This document shows positions 24,170-32,069 of a stretch of 33,993 bases of DNA, piece by piece. Every line of letters starts with the position of its first letter. Positions within the stretch are counted from its first letter, which is position 1. Below the pieces are notes generated by a model. It was not told the DNA's origin. It was given only the letters and a program-made list of their open reading frames with translations, and made no database searches. The translations under genes and the position numbers were made by a program. The stretch is from a bacterium (GTDB taxonomy: Bacteria > Actinomycetota > Thermoleophilia > Solirubrobacterales > 70-9), in assembly GCA_023251935.1 (NCBI GenBank), contig JAHEXV010000017.1:4024-38016 (forward strand), given 5' to 3'.

Positions 24170-24934
24170 CTACTCCACGCGACGGATGGTCCAAAAGTCG
24201 CCCGAGAGGCTGCCCTGCAGCAGATAGGGGTAGGGCATCGTGAAATAACCGCCCATCCCCCACCCCTTGCCCCAGGAGTTACGGACGATGAACCACTGCT
24301 TGGCCTCGTCGTAGCCGACGGCCAGGACCGCGTGTCCCCCGAGGAGGGCTTCGTTCGTCTGCGGCATCGGCACGTGGCCGCTGCTAGCCACCTGCTGGCT
24401 CTCGAAGCTCTCATAGACGGCAAAGCCGAAGAAAAACGGAAAGCCCGAGGCTAGGCAACCCTTGAGCTGATTGAGCGCCTGGGTGAGGCGCAGATACCGA
24501 ATCGCTTGGTGCTTCTTCGCTTGATCGTAGGCGGCCTTGGGCGGCTTGTCGTCGAACTTGCCGATCTTGTACGGCCAAGTCGGGGTTTCCTTGCATGCCC
24601 CCTGCTTGGCCACGGCCTTCACGCCGTCACGGAGCATCGCGCCGCTGTCCGAGTGGACGGTCCCCTCGATCACCCGCTCGTTGTAGTAGATGAAGAGGCG
24701 CGAGGGCGTAAACGCCGTCTGCTTCTGCTTCGTCTGGTCGAACTCGAGCGCTCCGCCAATCGCATTGGCCGTGCAACTCCCGAGCTGGCCCTGGTTATAG
24801 ACCGCCGGACACTGCTTGCGCATGTCGACCTTGGCGGGAAGCTTCTCGAGCTCCTCGACCGGAGCGGCGTAGAGCAAATCGCGCCCATCGGGCAGGTCCG
24901 GCGTCCACCCGTAGCCCTTGATCTTCCGTGCCAT
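24170..24934 (-). CDS. Papain-like cysteine peptidase (C1 family)
   Basis: Encodes 254 residues behind a full anti-SD match (AAAGGAGGT, eight bases from the ATG). The catalytic set is intact: Gln48 and Cys54 in NQGQLGSCTANA, His201 in GGHAVLAVGYD, and Asn219 in VRNSWGKGWG. There is no signal peptide and no long inhibitory prodomain; only about 45 residues precede the active-site region (GYGWTPDLPDGRD, then VDMRKQCPAVYNQ). Bacterial C1 proteins with this short GYGWxPDLPDxRD start are known, but their substrates are not. It appears to be cytoplasmic unless exported by an unconventional route. Confidence 0.9.
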   Translation of the reverse strand: MARKIKGYGWTPDLPDGRDLLYAAPVEELEKLPAKVDMRKQCPAVYNQGQLGSCTANAIGGALEFDQTKQKQTAFTPSRLFIYYNERVIEGTVHSDSGAMLRDGVKAVAKQGACKETPTWPYKIGKFDDKPPKAAYDQAKKHQAIRYLRLTQALNQLKGCLASGFPFFFGFAVYESFESQQVASSGHVPMPQTNEALLGGHAVLAVGYDEAKQWFIVRNSWGKGWGMGGYFTMPYPYLLQGSLSGDFWTIRRVE

Positions 24935-25007
24935 GGTGGCCGACCTCCTTTACCGCATCGTCGGCGGTGCACCCCCGGGAACAGCAGACGGACGCGGAAT
25001 CGCTGTA

Positions 25008-25029
25008 TACCTGCTTTCAGGTACTACCT
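25008..25029. promoter_or_regulatory. Overlapping inverted repeats between protease and recQ
   Basis: TACCTG-CTTT-CAGGTA (25008-25023) is a perfect 6-bp inverted repeat, and it overlaps a second one, AGGTA-C-TACCT (25019-25029). GTATAC next to it could serve as a -10 element in either direction. The AGGTA/TACCT half-sites recall those of the operator at 2284, with different spacing. This is a candidate operator in the divergent region; no regulator is assigned. Confidence 0.4.
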
Positions 25030-25164
25030 TCTCACGGGCAAGGTCCGGCGTCAAGGCCCCGCTCCCCAGTCAAGAGCCGTGTCCGGGACTCAGCCCCGCA
25101 TTGGGTTCTTGCCGCTCAGTTCGCGCCGGCAATTTGGTGCCGGGGCGGGCCCTACGCTTGCCGG

Positions 25165-27015
25165 ATGGCCCAGCTCGAGCAAGCTCAGGCAACCCTTGCG
25201 CTGCAAGGGCTCGAGGGGTTCGATGGGCTGGACTCCGCGACGGTCGTCTATCGCGGGGGGCGGACGCCGGAGGCGCTGCTGGCACACCTCGGCCACGAGG
25301 CCTTCCGCCCCGGCCAGCGGGAGGCGGTCCAGGCGGCCCTCGACGGTCGCGACGCGCTGATCGTCATGCCGACGGGCGGGGGCAAGAGCCTCTGCTACCA
25401 GCTCCCCGGCCTGGCCTCGCCGCAGTTGAGCATCGTGGTCAGCCCGCTGATCGCCCTGATGGCCGACCAGTGCCTCCGGATGACCGCTGCCGGGCATCCC
25501 GTCGTCATGGTCGCCTCGGGCCTGGGCGCGGCGGCGAACCGGGAGGCGCTCGCCCGGGTTCGCGACGGTCGAGCGCGAATCGTCTACTGCTCCCCGGAGC
25601 GCTTCGGCTCCAGCGCCTTCCTCGAAGCCGTAACCAGCCGCGAGGTCGACCTGCTGGCCGTCGACGAGGCGCACTGCGTCTCGGAATGGGGCCACGACTT
25701 CCGCCCCGACTATCTGCGGCTGCCCACGGCGATCGAGCGGCTCGGCCGCCCGGCGGTGATGGCCTGCACCGCGACCGCCACGCCGGAGGTGGCGGGGGAG
25801 ATCGAACGCCGCCTGGGCTTGCGCGAGCCGCTGGTCGTGCGCTCGGGATTCGACCGCCCGAACCTCTCCTTCGACACCGTGACCTTCGAGGGCAAGGGCT
25901 CGAAGGCGCGCAAGCTCGCCCTGCTCGGGCACGGCCTGCTCGAAGCCGAGAATCGGCCGGCGATCGTCTACTGCGGGACGCGGCGCGACAGCGAGGAGGT
26001 GGCCGAGTCGCTTCGATCGGCAGGGGTCCTGGCCACCGCCTATCACGCCGGCATGGCTGCTGATGAGCGCGCCTCCGCGCAGCACCGCTTCATGACGGGG
26101 GACGCGGAGGTCGTCGTCGCCACGAACGCGTTCGGCATGGGAATCGACAAGGCCGACGTGCGCTCCGTCTGGCATTGGGCGATCCCGACCAGCGTCGAGG
26201 CCTACTACCAGGAGGCCGGGCGAGCGGGGCGCGACGGCAGGCCCGCGCGCGCCGTGCTGCTCGCCGGGCGCTCCGACCTGGGGCGCTTGGTGCGCTTCAT
26301 CCAGCGGCGCACCATCGACCCAGAGGCGGTCGCCGCGTATGTCGAGCAGCTGGAGCGCTTGGCCGATTCCGACGGCGCCCTGGTGATCGACAACCCCCGG
26401 CAGGACGAGGAGCGGATCCGCCTGGCGATCGCCGAGCGGGCCGGCGCCTGGGCGGTCGAGCCCGCTCCCGGCGGGCGGCTCACCGTCCGCCTGAACGGCG
26501 CGCTCGACAGCGGCCGCGCCGCCGCGGCCTGCCGGGTGGCAAGGGACCGCGGGTGGCGGGCGTACCGGGCGGTCGAGGCCTTCAGCTTCTCGGCGACCTG
26601 CCGCCGTCGCGGCCTGCTCGACCACTTCGGCGACCGCCAACCGGGCCGGCCCGAGGGGCGCTGCTGCGACGTCTGCGACCCGGAGGGCTGGCTGCCCTCC
26701 CCGGAAACGATCGAGATCCGGCCGGCGCGCCGCAGAGCCTCAGCTCCGGCCCCCGAGCTCTCCGCCGCAGACGCGGGCCTGGTGGCGGCACTGAGGTCAT
26801 GGCGCCTGGGGGCAGCGGCCGGCAAGCCCGCCTATACGGTGGCCCACAATCGCACCCTCGAGGCGATCGCCGCCGCGCGCCCGAGTGGGGTTGAGGCTCT
26901 CGCGGAGATCCGCGGCGTCGGGCCCGCATTCGTATCTCGACACGCCGACGACGTCCTGCGAATCGTCGCCAACCACCCGGCGGTCGCCGACCCAAGCTCG
27001 GCCGTCGGGCTCTAG
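25165..27015 (+). CDS. recQ: RecQ-type ATP-dependent DNA helicase
   Basis: Encodes 616 residues from ATG 25165. Superfamily 2 helicase motifs: Walker A MPTGGGKSLCYQLP (Lys74), SPLIALMADQ, DEAH box with RecQ aromatic loop DEAHCVSEWGHDFRPDY (167-183), TATATPEV, and motifs IV-VI including AYHAGM, TNAFGMGIDKADV and YYQEAGRAGRDG. A zinc-binding domain follows (Cys479 in FSATCRRRGLLDHFGD, then CCDVCD around 502-507). The C-terminus has an HRDC-like domain (VAHNRTLEAIAAARPSGVEALAEIRGVGPAFVSRHADDVL). Compared with E. coli RecQ the winged-helix region seems short. It unwinds DNA in repair and recombination. Confidence 0.93.
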   Translation: MAQLEQAQATLALQGLEGFDGLDSATVVYRGGRTPEALLAHLGHEAFRPGQREAVQAALDGRDALIVMPTGGGKSLCYQLPGLASPQLSIVVSPLIALMADQCLRMTAAGHPVVMVASGLGAAANREALARVRDGRARIVYCSPERFGSSAFLEAVTSREVDLLAVDEAHCVSEWGHDFRPDYLRLPTAIERLGRPAVMACTATATPEVAGEIERRLGLREPLVVRSGFDRPNLSFDTVTFEGKGSKARKLALLGHGLLEAENRPAIVYCGTRRDSEEVAESLRSAGVLATAYHAGMAADERASAQHRFMTGDAEVVVATNAFGMGIDKADVRSVWHWAIPTSVEAYYQEAGRAGRDGRPARAVLLAGRSDLGRLVRFIQRRTIDPEAVAAYVEQLERLADSDGALVIDNPRQDEERIRLAIAERAGAWAVEPAPGGRLTVRLNGALDSGRAAAACRVARDRGWRAYRAVEAFSFSATCRRRGLLDHFGDRQPGRPEGRCCDVCDPEGWLPSPETIEIRPARRRASAPAPELSAADAGLVAALRSWRLGAAAGKPAYTVAHNRTLEAIAAARPSGVEALAEIRGVGPAFVSRHADDVLRIVANHPAVADPSSAVGL

Positions 27016-27032
27016 CTCGGCCGTCGGGCCTT
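26995..27032 (+). repeat. 19-bp tandem duplication across the recQ stop
   Basis: AGCTCGGCCGTCGGGCTCT (26995-27013) is followed directly by AGCTCGGCCGTCGGGCCTT (27014-27032). The first 16 bases are identical and the recQ TAG straddles the junction (27013-27015). It is a simple local duplication at the gene end. Confidence 0.7.
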
Positions 27033-27033
27033 C

Positions 27034-27387
27034 TCACCGTGCCGACAGCTCTGGGATGTGGCGCTCCACGTGGACGGCGATCGTCTCGCGAACCCAGCGC
27101 TGCGTGTCGGCATCGGCCATCCGGTAGCGGGCCAGCAGCATCGCCTGGTCGGTCAGCGGCAGCCCGGCGATTTCCCAGCGGACGGCGAGCCTCTCGAAGA
27201 GCACCTCGGTCCGCCGCCGCCAGGCGTCGTCGAGAGAGGACGCCGCGCCAGCCGGCGCCTCGCCGACCTTCGCGATCGTGCCGGCGCTCAGCGACTGCCG
27301 CAGGCTGAGGACGTTGCCGTCGGCATCCGCGTAGTCGGAGGTTCGCGCGGGCTCCCTGCGGCGGCGCCGCTGCTGTCGCTTCGCCAT
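27034..27387 (-). CDS. Small basic hypothetical protein
   Basis: Encodes 117 residues, beginning with an Arg-rich tail (MAKRQQRRRRREPARTSDYA) and continuing as a mostly helical protein (LDDAWRRRTEVLFERLAVRWEIAGLPL, ADADTQRWVRETIAVHVERHIPEL). The basic N-terminus could bind nucleic acid or ribosomes, but nothing identifies a family. It is convergent with recQ (18 bases apart). Coding likelihood rests on the ATG, the length and GC-rich third positions. Confidence 0.6.
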   Translation of the reverse strand: MAKRQQRRRRREPARTSDYADADGNVLSLRQSLSAGTIAKVGEAPAGAASSLDDAWRRRTEVLFERLAVRWEIAGLPLTDQAMLLARYRMADADTQRWVRETIAVHVERHIPELSAR

Positions 27388-27421
27388 ACCGGCTCAAGTT
27401 TGGCAGCGACGGTGGGTCTGG

Positions 27422-27763
27422 CTACGGCGAGTCCTCGGGGGCCGCGGCCAGTGCGAATGGGTTGCCCTCGGAATCCCGGCAAACCGCCCACCGTTCGCCG
27501 GGGTGGATGACCGAGCCGCCCAGCTCCCCGACTCGCTCGAGCGCCGTTGCCATGTCGTCGACGGTGAAGTAGGGGAGGGATGCGGTGTCGCCGGGGCCCG
27601 GCCCACGCTCGTGGAGCCCGAGGCGAAGGCCTTCACTCTCGATCTCCCATCCAGAGCCGGCTGCGGTGGGTCTCGGCGCCAGCTCGACGCCCAGCACACC
27701 GCGCCAGAAGAGGCGAGCGCGATCGGGGTCGTCAGCGGGGAACTCGATCAGGGGTGCGGGCAT
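27422..27763 (-). CDS. VOC-superfamily (glyoxalase/bleomycin-resistance fold) protein
   Basis: Encodes 113 residues from ATG 27763, chosen because GGAGGAG lies four bases upstream. Paired beta-alpha-beta-beta-beta modules are visible: IEFPADDPDRARLFWRGVLGVEL then GLRLGLHERGPG, and PYFTVDDMATALERVGELGGSVI then WAVCRDSEGNPFALA. This is the vicinal-oxygen-chelate fold; usual metal-ligand positions are only partly filled (His57-like residue in GLHE), so enzyme activity is uncertain. Divergent from the SprT-like gene with about 50 bases between. Confidence 0.85.
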   Translation of the reverse strand: MPAPLIEFPADDPDRARLFWRGVLGVELAPRPTAAGSGWEIESEGLRLGLHERGPGPGDTASLPYFTVDDMATALERVGELGGSVIHPGERWAVCRDSEGNPFALAAAPEDSP

Positions 27764-27812
27764 CAACTCCTCCTCGAGGCTGCAGCCTAGAAGGTCCGCC
27801 GTGACGGGGATC

Positions 27813-28370
27813 ATGTTCGCCGCATTGAGGCGCACTGGATCCTCACGGAGCGGCGAGCGGAGGACGAGCCGCCGCCGGCCGACGAGCTACTACCGGGTCG
27901 CGGGCCTGGACCTCCAGGCCGAGATGGACCGGCTCTGCCGACTGCCGGCCTTCGGTGGATTGGCCGGACCGCTCGGGCGACGCCCTCCTGGCCTGACCGT
28001 TCGCCGGGCCTCGAAGCGCCCCCGCAGCCGGCTCGGATTCGCGATCCCCGAGGAGTGGCGGATCTCGGTGACCGCTTTCCCGGGGCAGCGGCGAGGCGAC
28101 GCCGAGGAGACACTCCTTCACGAGCTGGTCCATCTCTTCGTCGGAACGTCCCCCGGCACCCGGCGCTGGCACGGGCGCGAGTTCAAGGCCACGATGCGCC
28201 GAGCGATGCGGGAGGGCTACGACGTTGGTGGCGTCAAGGTGAACGGCGCCTACCACGGCGCCTACGCCGATGCCCTCGAGCGCCGCCGGTCTCAACAGCC
28301 CGCGAGGAGGTCGAAGGCGCTTCACCCGGATCAGCTTGCGCTGATCGGATCCATTGCCCGCCAGGGCTAG
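27813..28370 (+). CDS. SprT-like zinc metallopeptidase
   Basis: Encodes 185 residues from ATG 27813; GTG 27801, with GAAGG before it, is an alternative. The active-site helix is TLLHELVHLF (HExxH), and a further conserved His lies in TRRWHGREFKATMRRA, the usual third ligand of SprT-like domains. The N-terminal half is Arg-rich and precedes GLTVRRASKRPRSRLGFAIPEEWRISVT. The C-terminal zinc ribbon found in many SprT proteins is not evident. Relatives act on DNA-bound proteins (Spartan), but the bacterial role is not established; specificity here is unknown. Confidence 0.8.
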   Translation: MFAALRRTGSSRSGERRTSRRRPTSYYRVAGLDLQAEMDRLCRLPAFGGLAGPLGRRPPGLTVRRASKRPRSRLGFAIPEEWRISVTAFPGQRRGDAEETLLHELVHLFVGTSPGTRRWHGREFKATMRRAMREGYDVGGVKVNGAYHGAYADALERRRSQQPARRSKALHPDQLALIGSIARQG

Positions 28371-28449
28371 CGCACCTCGTCTCATGCCTGCGCACGGCGG
28401 AACCCGGACACTGCGACGATGAAGCTCAAGCGATCTCAGGAGGGATCAG

Positions 28450-28884
28450 ATGGCCGAATTTCCCGCACCCCGGGAGGGGATCCTGCTCACGCACTTCATC
28501 GTCTCCGATGACGTCGAACGCTCTCGCCGCTTCTACGCCGACGTGCTCGGGGGCGAGACGATCCGGTCGGGTGAGCCGTCGTTCGTCGCGCTCGCCAACA
28601 GCTGGATCATCATCAACGTCGGCGGCGGGCCCACGGACGACAAGCCGACGGTCACGCTCGAGACGCCGCCCGACCCGGACCGCACGAGCAGCTTCCTCAA
28701 CATCCGCGTTGCCGACATCGACGCGGTCTACAGGGATTGGAGCGCCCGAGGAGCCGAGTTCCTCACGCCTCCGCAGGACCGCGGAGCAGAGATTCGCTGC
28801 TACGTCCGCGACCCGGACGGACACCTGATCGAGGTCGGGCAGACCAGCCAGGCCCTGCTGGAGCAGGTCTCTGGGGCGGCTTGA
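28450..28884 (+). CDS. VOC-superfamily protein (glyoxalase-like)
   Basis: Encodes 144 residues with an excellent ribosome-binding site (AGGAGG) before the ATG. Typical VOC segments: LTHFIVSDDVERSRRFYADVLGGE, SWIIINVGGGPTDD, SFLNIRVADIDAVYRDWSARGAEFL and CYVRDPDGHLIEVGQ. His15 and Glu128 sit at the positions commonly used for metal binding. The substrate is unknown. Its last 122 bases lie antisense to the end of the GGDEF/HD-GYP gene. Confidence 0.9.
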   Translation: MAEFPAPREGILLTHFIVSDDVERSRRFYADVLGGETIRSGEPSFVALANSWIIINVGGGPTDDKPTVTLETPPDPDRTSSFLNIRVADIDAVYRDWSARGAEFLTPPQDRGAEIRCYVRDPDGHLIEVGQTSQALLEQVSGAA

Positions 28885-30862
28885 CCCGGTCGACGACGCG
28901 GCAGAAGACCTCGACCAGGTGCGGATCGAACTGGGTGCCGGCTCCCCGGCGAAGCTCGGCGAGGGCCTCGTTCTGATCGCGTCGGGCCGAGTAGGGACGT
29001 TCGCTGCGCATCGCGTCGAAGGCGTCGCAGACGCTGATGATCCGGGCGCCCAGTGCGGTCTCCTCGCCCGCGAGACCGTCCGGGTAGCCCTCGCCGTCCC
29101 AACGCTCGTGCGATGAACGGACGAGGCGCGCAATCGGACTCATCGAGGGGAAGGTGTCTAGAAGCCGTTCGCCGACCAGCGTGTGCTTTCGCATCAGCTC
29201 CCACTCGATCTCGTCCAGCGGTGCGGGCTTGCGGAGGATCTCCTCGGGGATCGCGATCTTGCCGATGTCGTGGAACTCGGCCGCGCGCCGCAGGACATCG
29301 ATTTCCTCCGCGTCGAACGCCAGCTCGCGGCCGACCGCAACCGCCAACCGCGAGACGCCTTCGTGATGATCTGCGAGCTCTGGCTCGCGTTCACGCAAAA
29401 GCGTGAGCAGCAACTGGTGGGTCTGGCCGACGCGCCCATTGCGAGAACTCTTCTCCGAGTACATGCGTCGGTCGGCGAGCCGCAGGGCCTCGCTCGCCAC
29501 CGTCGCCTCGGCTGGGAGCAGGACGGCGCCCGCCGAGGCGGTGACCCGAAACCCCTCCCCCTGTTCGCTGAGGGCGGCCCGCCCCGCTTCGACCAGCGGC
29601 CCGGTCGCCCCGCCGCGCGATGGGACGAGGATGCAGAACTCGTCACCGCCAAGGCGGTAGGCGCGGCCCTCGGGCTCCACGGCCGCGGCCAGCTTCACTC
29701 CCAGCCGGTGGAGGAGGCTGTCGCCCGCCGGGTGCCCGAAGCTGTCGTTGTACAGCTTGAAGCCGTCGAGGTCGTAGAGGGCAAAGACGCGGCCGGGCTG
29801 GGTATCCGGGGCCAACTGGAGCGCCGATTCGAGATCGTCGATCAGCTTGCGGCGGTTGCCAAGCTCGGTCAGCGAGTCGGTGGAGGCGTCGTCGTCGAGC
29901 GCCGCCATCAAGGCGTTGTTCTCGCGGAAGCTGATTCCCATCCGGAGGATCACCGCGGCGAGCGTCGCGGCCGCGAGCCACACCGAGACCTCGTGTTGGC
30001 GACTGAAGTGATCCCAGACGAGAACTCCGACCGCAATCGCCGCGAACAGGGCAGGGAAGATCATCGGAGAGCTGTAGACGCGCCGCCGCTGCGACCGATG
30101 GGTGAAGGTGAGCGCGGCGGCGCCCGCGATCAAGACAGCGCCGATCAGCCACGACTCATCCAGCCAGCCGCCGGCATACCCCGAGGTCGCCTCCTGGTAG
30201 AGGTAGAGCCCATCGGCGATTGTCCAGGTGACCAGTCCGGCGACGATCGCGAGGAACGCGGCTGCGCCGCGGAAGCCGCTGACGACGAGCGCGCCGAGGA
30301 TGAAGCTGATCAGGAGAATGTCGCTGAGCGGGTAGGCGAGATTGGTCAGCACCGCCGGCGCGTTTCCGTTCGTCAGCCCGACCAGCGCCGGTGCAAGCAG
30401 GGCGGCGCCGAGCGCCGCCGCGGCGAGTCCACCGATCGCCCCGTCGAGCCAGCTCGCCGCGGTGAAGTGCCCGATTCGCCGCTTGATCAGGAGCGCGATC
30501 CCCACGTAAAAGCAGGGCAGAGCGGCCAGGTAACCGGCGTCGGCCGCCGACGGATACGGAGTCCTCGCCAGGTCGGAGAGCGCGAGCGTCCAATAGAGGT
30601 CGCCGGCGGTCCAGAAGAGCAGCCCAAGGCCGAATGCGGCCCAGGCGGCGCGCTGGTCGCGGACGAATGCAGCGCCCGCGAAGCAGGTGAGGCTGGCGAG
30701 AACGAGCGTTCCGTGGTAGACCCAGATCCCGGCGGCATCGTCGAGCTGAGCCGGCTCCCCGGCGGCGATGAAGCCGGCATAGGCGAGCGCGCCCACGGCG
30801 GTCGCCGCCAGCAGCACCCGGACCAGGAGCCGCGATCCGCCCCATCCACTCTCAAGCGCCAT
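28763..30862 (-). CDS. Membrane GGDEF and HD-GYP domain protein (cyclic-di-GMP turnover)
   Basis: Encodes 699 residues. The N-terminal 300 contain about eight membrane helices forming an input domain. A GGDEF domain follows with an intact active site (RLGGDEFCIL, 405-409), so it may make cyclic di-GMP. The HD-GYP domain has HDIGKIAIPEEIL (His531, Asp532), RWDGEGYPDG and VCDAFDAM. The HHE motif reads SHE (Ser584-His585-Glu586), so the first of two metal-binding His residues is lost; two-metal rather than three-metal binding is then likely. The final 40 residues (after EVFCRVVD) are low-complexity Arg/Gly/Pro sequence antisense to the VOC gene. Both synthesis and hydrolysis are possible; the net direction cannot be told. 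Confidence 0.9.
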   Translation of the reverse strand: MALESGWGGSRLLVRVLLAATAVGALAYAGFIAAGEPAQLDDAAGIWVYHGTLVLASLTCFAGAAFVRDQRAAWAAFGLGLLFWTAGDLYWTLALSDLARTPYPSAADAGYLAALPCFYVGIALLIKRRIGHFTAASWLDGAIGGLAAAALGAALLAPALVGLTNGNAPAVLTNLAYPLSDILLISFILGALVVSGFRGAAAFLAIVAGLVTWTIADGLYLYQEATSGYAGGWLDESWLIGAVLIAGAAALTFTHRSQRRRVYSSPMIFPALFAAIAVGVLVWDHFSRQHEVSVWLAAATLAAVILRMGISFRENNALMAALDDDASTDSLTELGNRRKLIDDLESALQLAPDTQPGRVFALYDLDGFKLYNDSFGHPAGDSLLHRLGVKLAAAVEPEGRAYRLGGDEFCILVPSRGGATGPLVEAGRAALSEQGEGFRVTASAGAVLLPAEATVASEALRLADRRMYSEKSSRNGRVGQTHQLLLTLLREREPELADHHEGVSRLAVAVGRELAFDAEEIDVLRRAAEFHDIGKIAIPEEILRKPAPLDEIEWELMRKHTLVGERLLDTFPSMSPIARLVRSSHERWDGEGYPDGLAGEETALGARIISVCDAFDAMRSERPYSARRDQNEALAELRRGAGTQFDPHLVEVFCRVVDRVKPPQRPAPAGPGWSARPRSGVRPGRGRSSESLLRGPAEA

Positions 30863-31209
30863 GTTGCGTCTTCATCGGCAGGATCGGCGTCGTAGGTGAG
30901 TGGCTCATTCGGCCAGGGCCGTTCAGCTTTCGGTGATGCCCGCCGATGGAGACGGGCGAAACCAGGTCGGCGTGGCGATCGACCGCGCCCTCGACGGGAA
31001 AGGTTGGATCCGGATGCTCGGTGCGGCGTTTGTAGGCGGTTCAGTTCATCTCTGGGGGAGGAGGTCCCCCGGGGCATCCCCGCCTACCAGGCAAGCCCGC
31101 GGCGATTCCGTCGACGAACTCGAAAGCTCCGCGAAGACTCCTGGCTCGCGCGGGCAGGCGTGGCAGCGCCGCCCCGATCGAGCCAGAGTCGTCAAGGCAC
31201 CCGCGGGAC
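30863..31209. other. Gene-free region with stable hairpins
   Basis: No coding sequence is supported in the 5' region of the GGDEF/HD-GYP gene. Two adjacent GC hairpins stand out: GGGGGA-GGAGG-TCCCCC (31054-31070) and GGGG-CAT-CCCC (31071-31081), and a third possible stem lies around 30940 (GCCCG...CGGGC). On the minus strand these would fall in the leader of that gene, 190-220 bases before its ATG. I looked for the GEMM cyclic-di-GMP riboswitch consensus and did not find it. Confidence 0.4.
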
Positions 31210-31252
31210 TCTCCTAGCCCGGAAGGGCGCGGGTTCAAGTCCCGCCCCGCTG
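31210..31252 (+). pseudogene. 3' half of a tRNA (CCT-like anticodon), truncated
   Basis: A loop CTCCTAG is followed by CCCGG, a short variable region, T-arm GCGGG-TTCAAGT-CCCGC and an acceptor-like CCCGCT. The T-arm is perfect. No 5' acceptor or D-arm can be paired upstream and the anticodon stem is incomplete, so it cannot be a working tRNA. If the loop is read normally, the anticodon would be CCT (Arg). It ends ten bases before the peroxiredoxin stop codon, a position like that of the other tRNA-3' relic at 15443. Confidence 0.5.
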
Positions 31253-31262
31253 TAGTCGCGAC

Positions 31263-31919
31263 TCAGTGCGGCTGGGGGACGATTCGGATGTAGGGCTTGG
31301 GCGCCTGCCAATCGCCGAACAGCTCCTTCGCCTCCTCGTCAGAGACCGAGCCGGCGATGATCACGTCCTCGCCCTGCTGCCAATTGACCGGGGTCGAGAC
31401 CTTGTTCTTCGCCGTCAGCTGCAGCGAGTCGATCACCCGGAGCACCTCGTCGAAGTTGCGGCCCGTGGTCATCGGGTAGATCAGGATCAGCTTGACCTTC
31501 TTGTCGGGGCCGATCACGAAGACGTTGCGGACCGTCTGATTGTCGGCCGGCGTGCGCTCCTTGGCCTCGCCGGAGGTATCTGTCGGGAGCATCCCGTAGA
31601 GCTTCGAGACGCTGAAGTCGGCGTCGGCGATGATCGGGTAGTTGGGCGCGGCGCCCTGCGTCTCCTCGATGTCGCTGGCCCACCCCTCGTGGTCGCCGGT
31701 CGAGTCGACCGATAGGCCGATGATCTTGACGTTCCGGCGATCGAACTCGGGCTTGATCCTCGCCATGTAGCCGAGCTCGGTGGTGCAGACGGGGGTGAAG
31801 TCCTTGGGGTGCGAGAACAGCACCGCCCACGAATCGCCGATCCAGTCGTGGAAGCCGATCTTTCCCTCGGTCGTCTCGGCCTCGAAGTCGGGGGCCGTGT
31901 CGCCAATCTGGAGAGCCAT
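31263..31919 (-). CDS. 1-Cys peroxiredoxin (Prx6 type)
   Basis: Encodes 218 residues from ATG 31919, behind an AGGAGG. The peroxidatic site is HPKDFTPVCTTE: Pro38, Thr42 and Cys45. It is the only cysteine in the protein, so no resolving cysteine exists within the chain; an external thiol must reduce the sulfenic acid. The long C-terminal region (TTGRNFDEVLRVIDSLQLTAKNKVSTPVNWQQGEDVII) is typical of Prx6-type enzymes, which reduce H2O2 and organic peroxides in the cytosol. It is divergent from the DUF4331 gene. Confidence 0.93.
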   Translation of the reverse strand: MALQIGDTAPDFEAETTEGKIGFHDWIGDSWAVLFSHPKDFTPVCTTELGYMARIKPEFDRRNVKIIGLSVDSTGDHEGWASDIEETQGAAPNYPIIADADFSVSKLYGMLPTDTSGEAKERTPADNQTVRNVFVIGPDKKVKLILIYPMTTGRNFDEVLRVIDSLQLTAKNKVSTPVNWQQGEDVIIAGSVSDEEAKELFGDWQAPKPYIRIVPQPH

Positions 31920-32069
31920 CTCGTCGTCCTCCTCTTCGCTCAAGTCGCTCGTTTCCTGCTCGAGTGCAGCCTACTCGGCGGCGTCAAGTCGATCGAGTTG
32001 ATCCATTCCCGGTTCGGGCACGCAATGCGCGGCGAGACACGCCACCACCGAGAAAGGAGTGCCAGGAAG

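Noticed and set aside
24161-24176. Fourth copy of the tRNA-3'-end repeat
   Set aside because: Only CCGCTACTC (9 bases) matches, which is expected by chance in a window of this size, although it also lies at a gene stop.
25090-26640. Long minus-strand reading frame antisense to recQ
   Set aside because: The plus strand carries all helicase motifs; the antisense frame has no ribosome-binding site or domain and mirrors codon bias.
29183-30895. Long plus-strand frame antisense to the GGDEF/HD-GYP gene
   Set aside because: It has a charged, repetitive translation with no domain and lies opposite a clearly coding gene.
30863-31262. Cyclic-di-GMP riboswitch in the leader of the GGDEF/HD-GYP gene
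   Set aside because: GC-rich hairpins are present, but the conserved GEMM core and its receptor loop could not be found on either strand.
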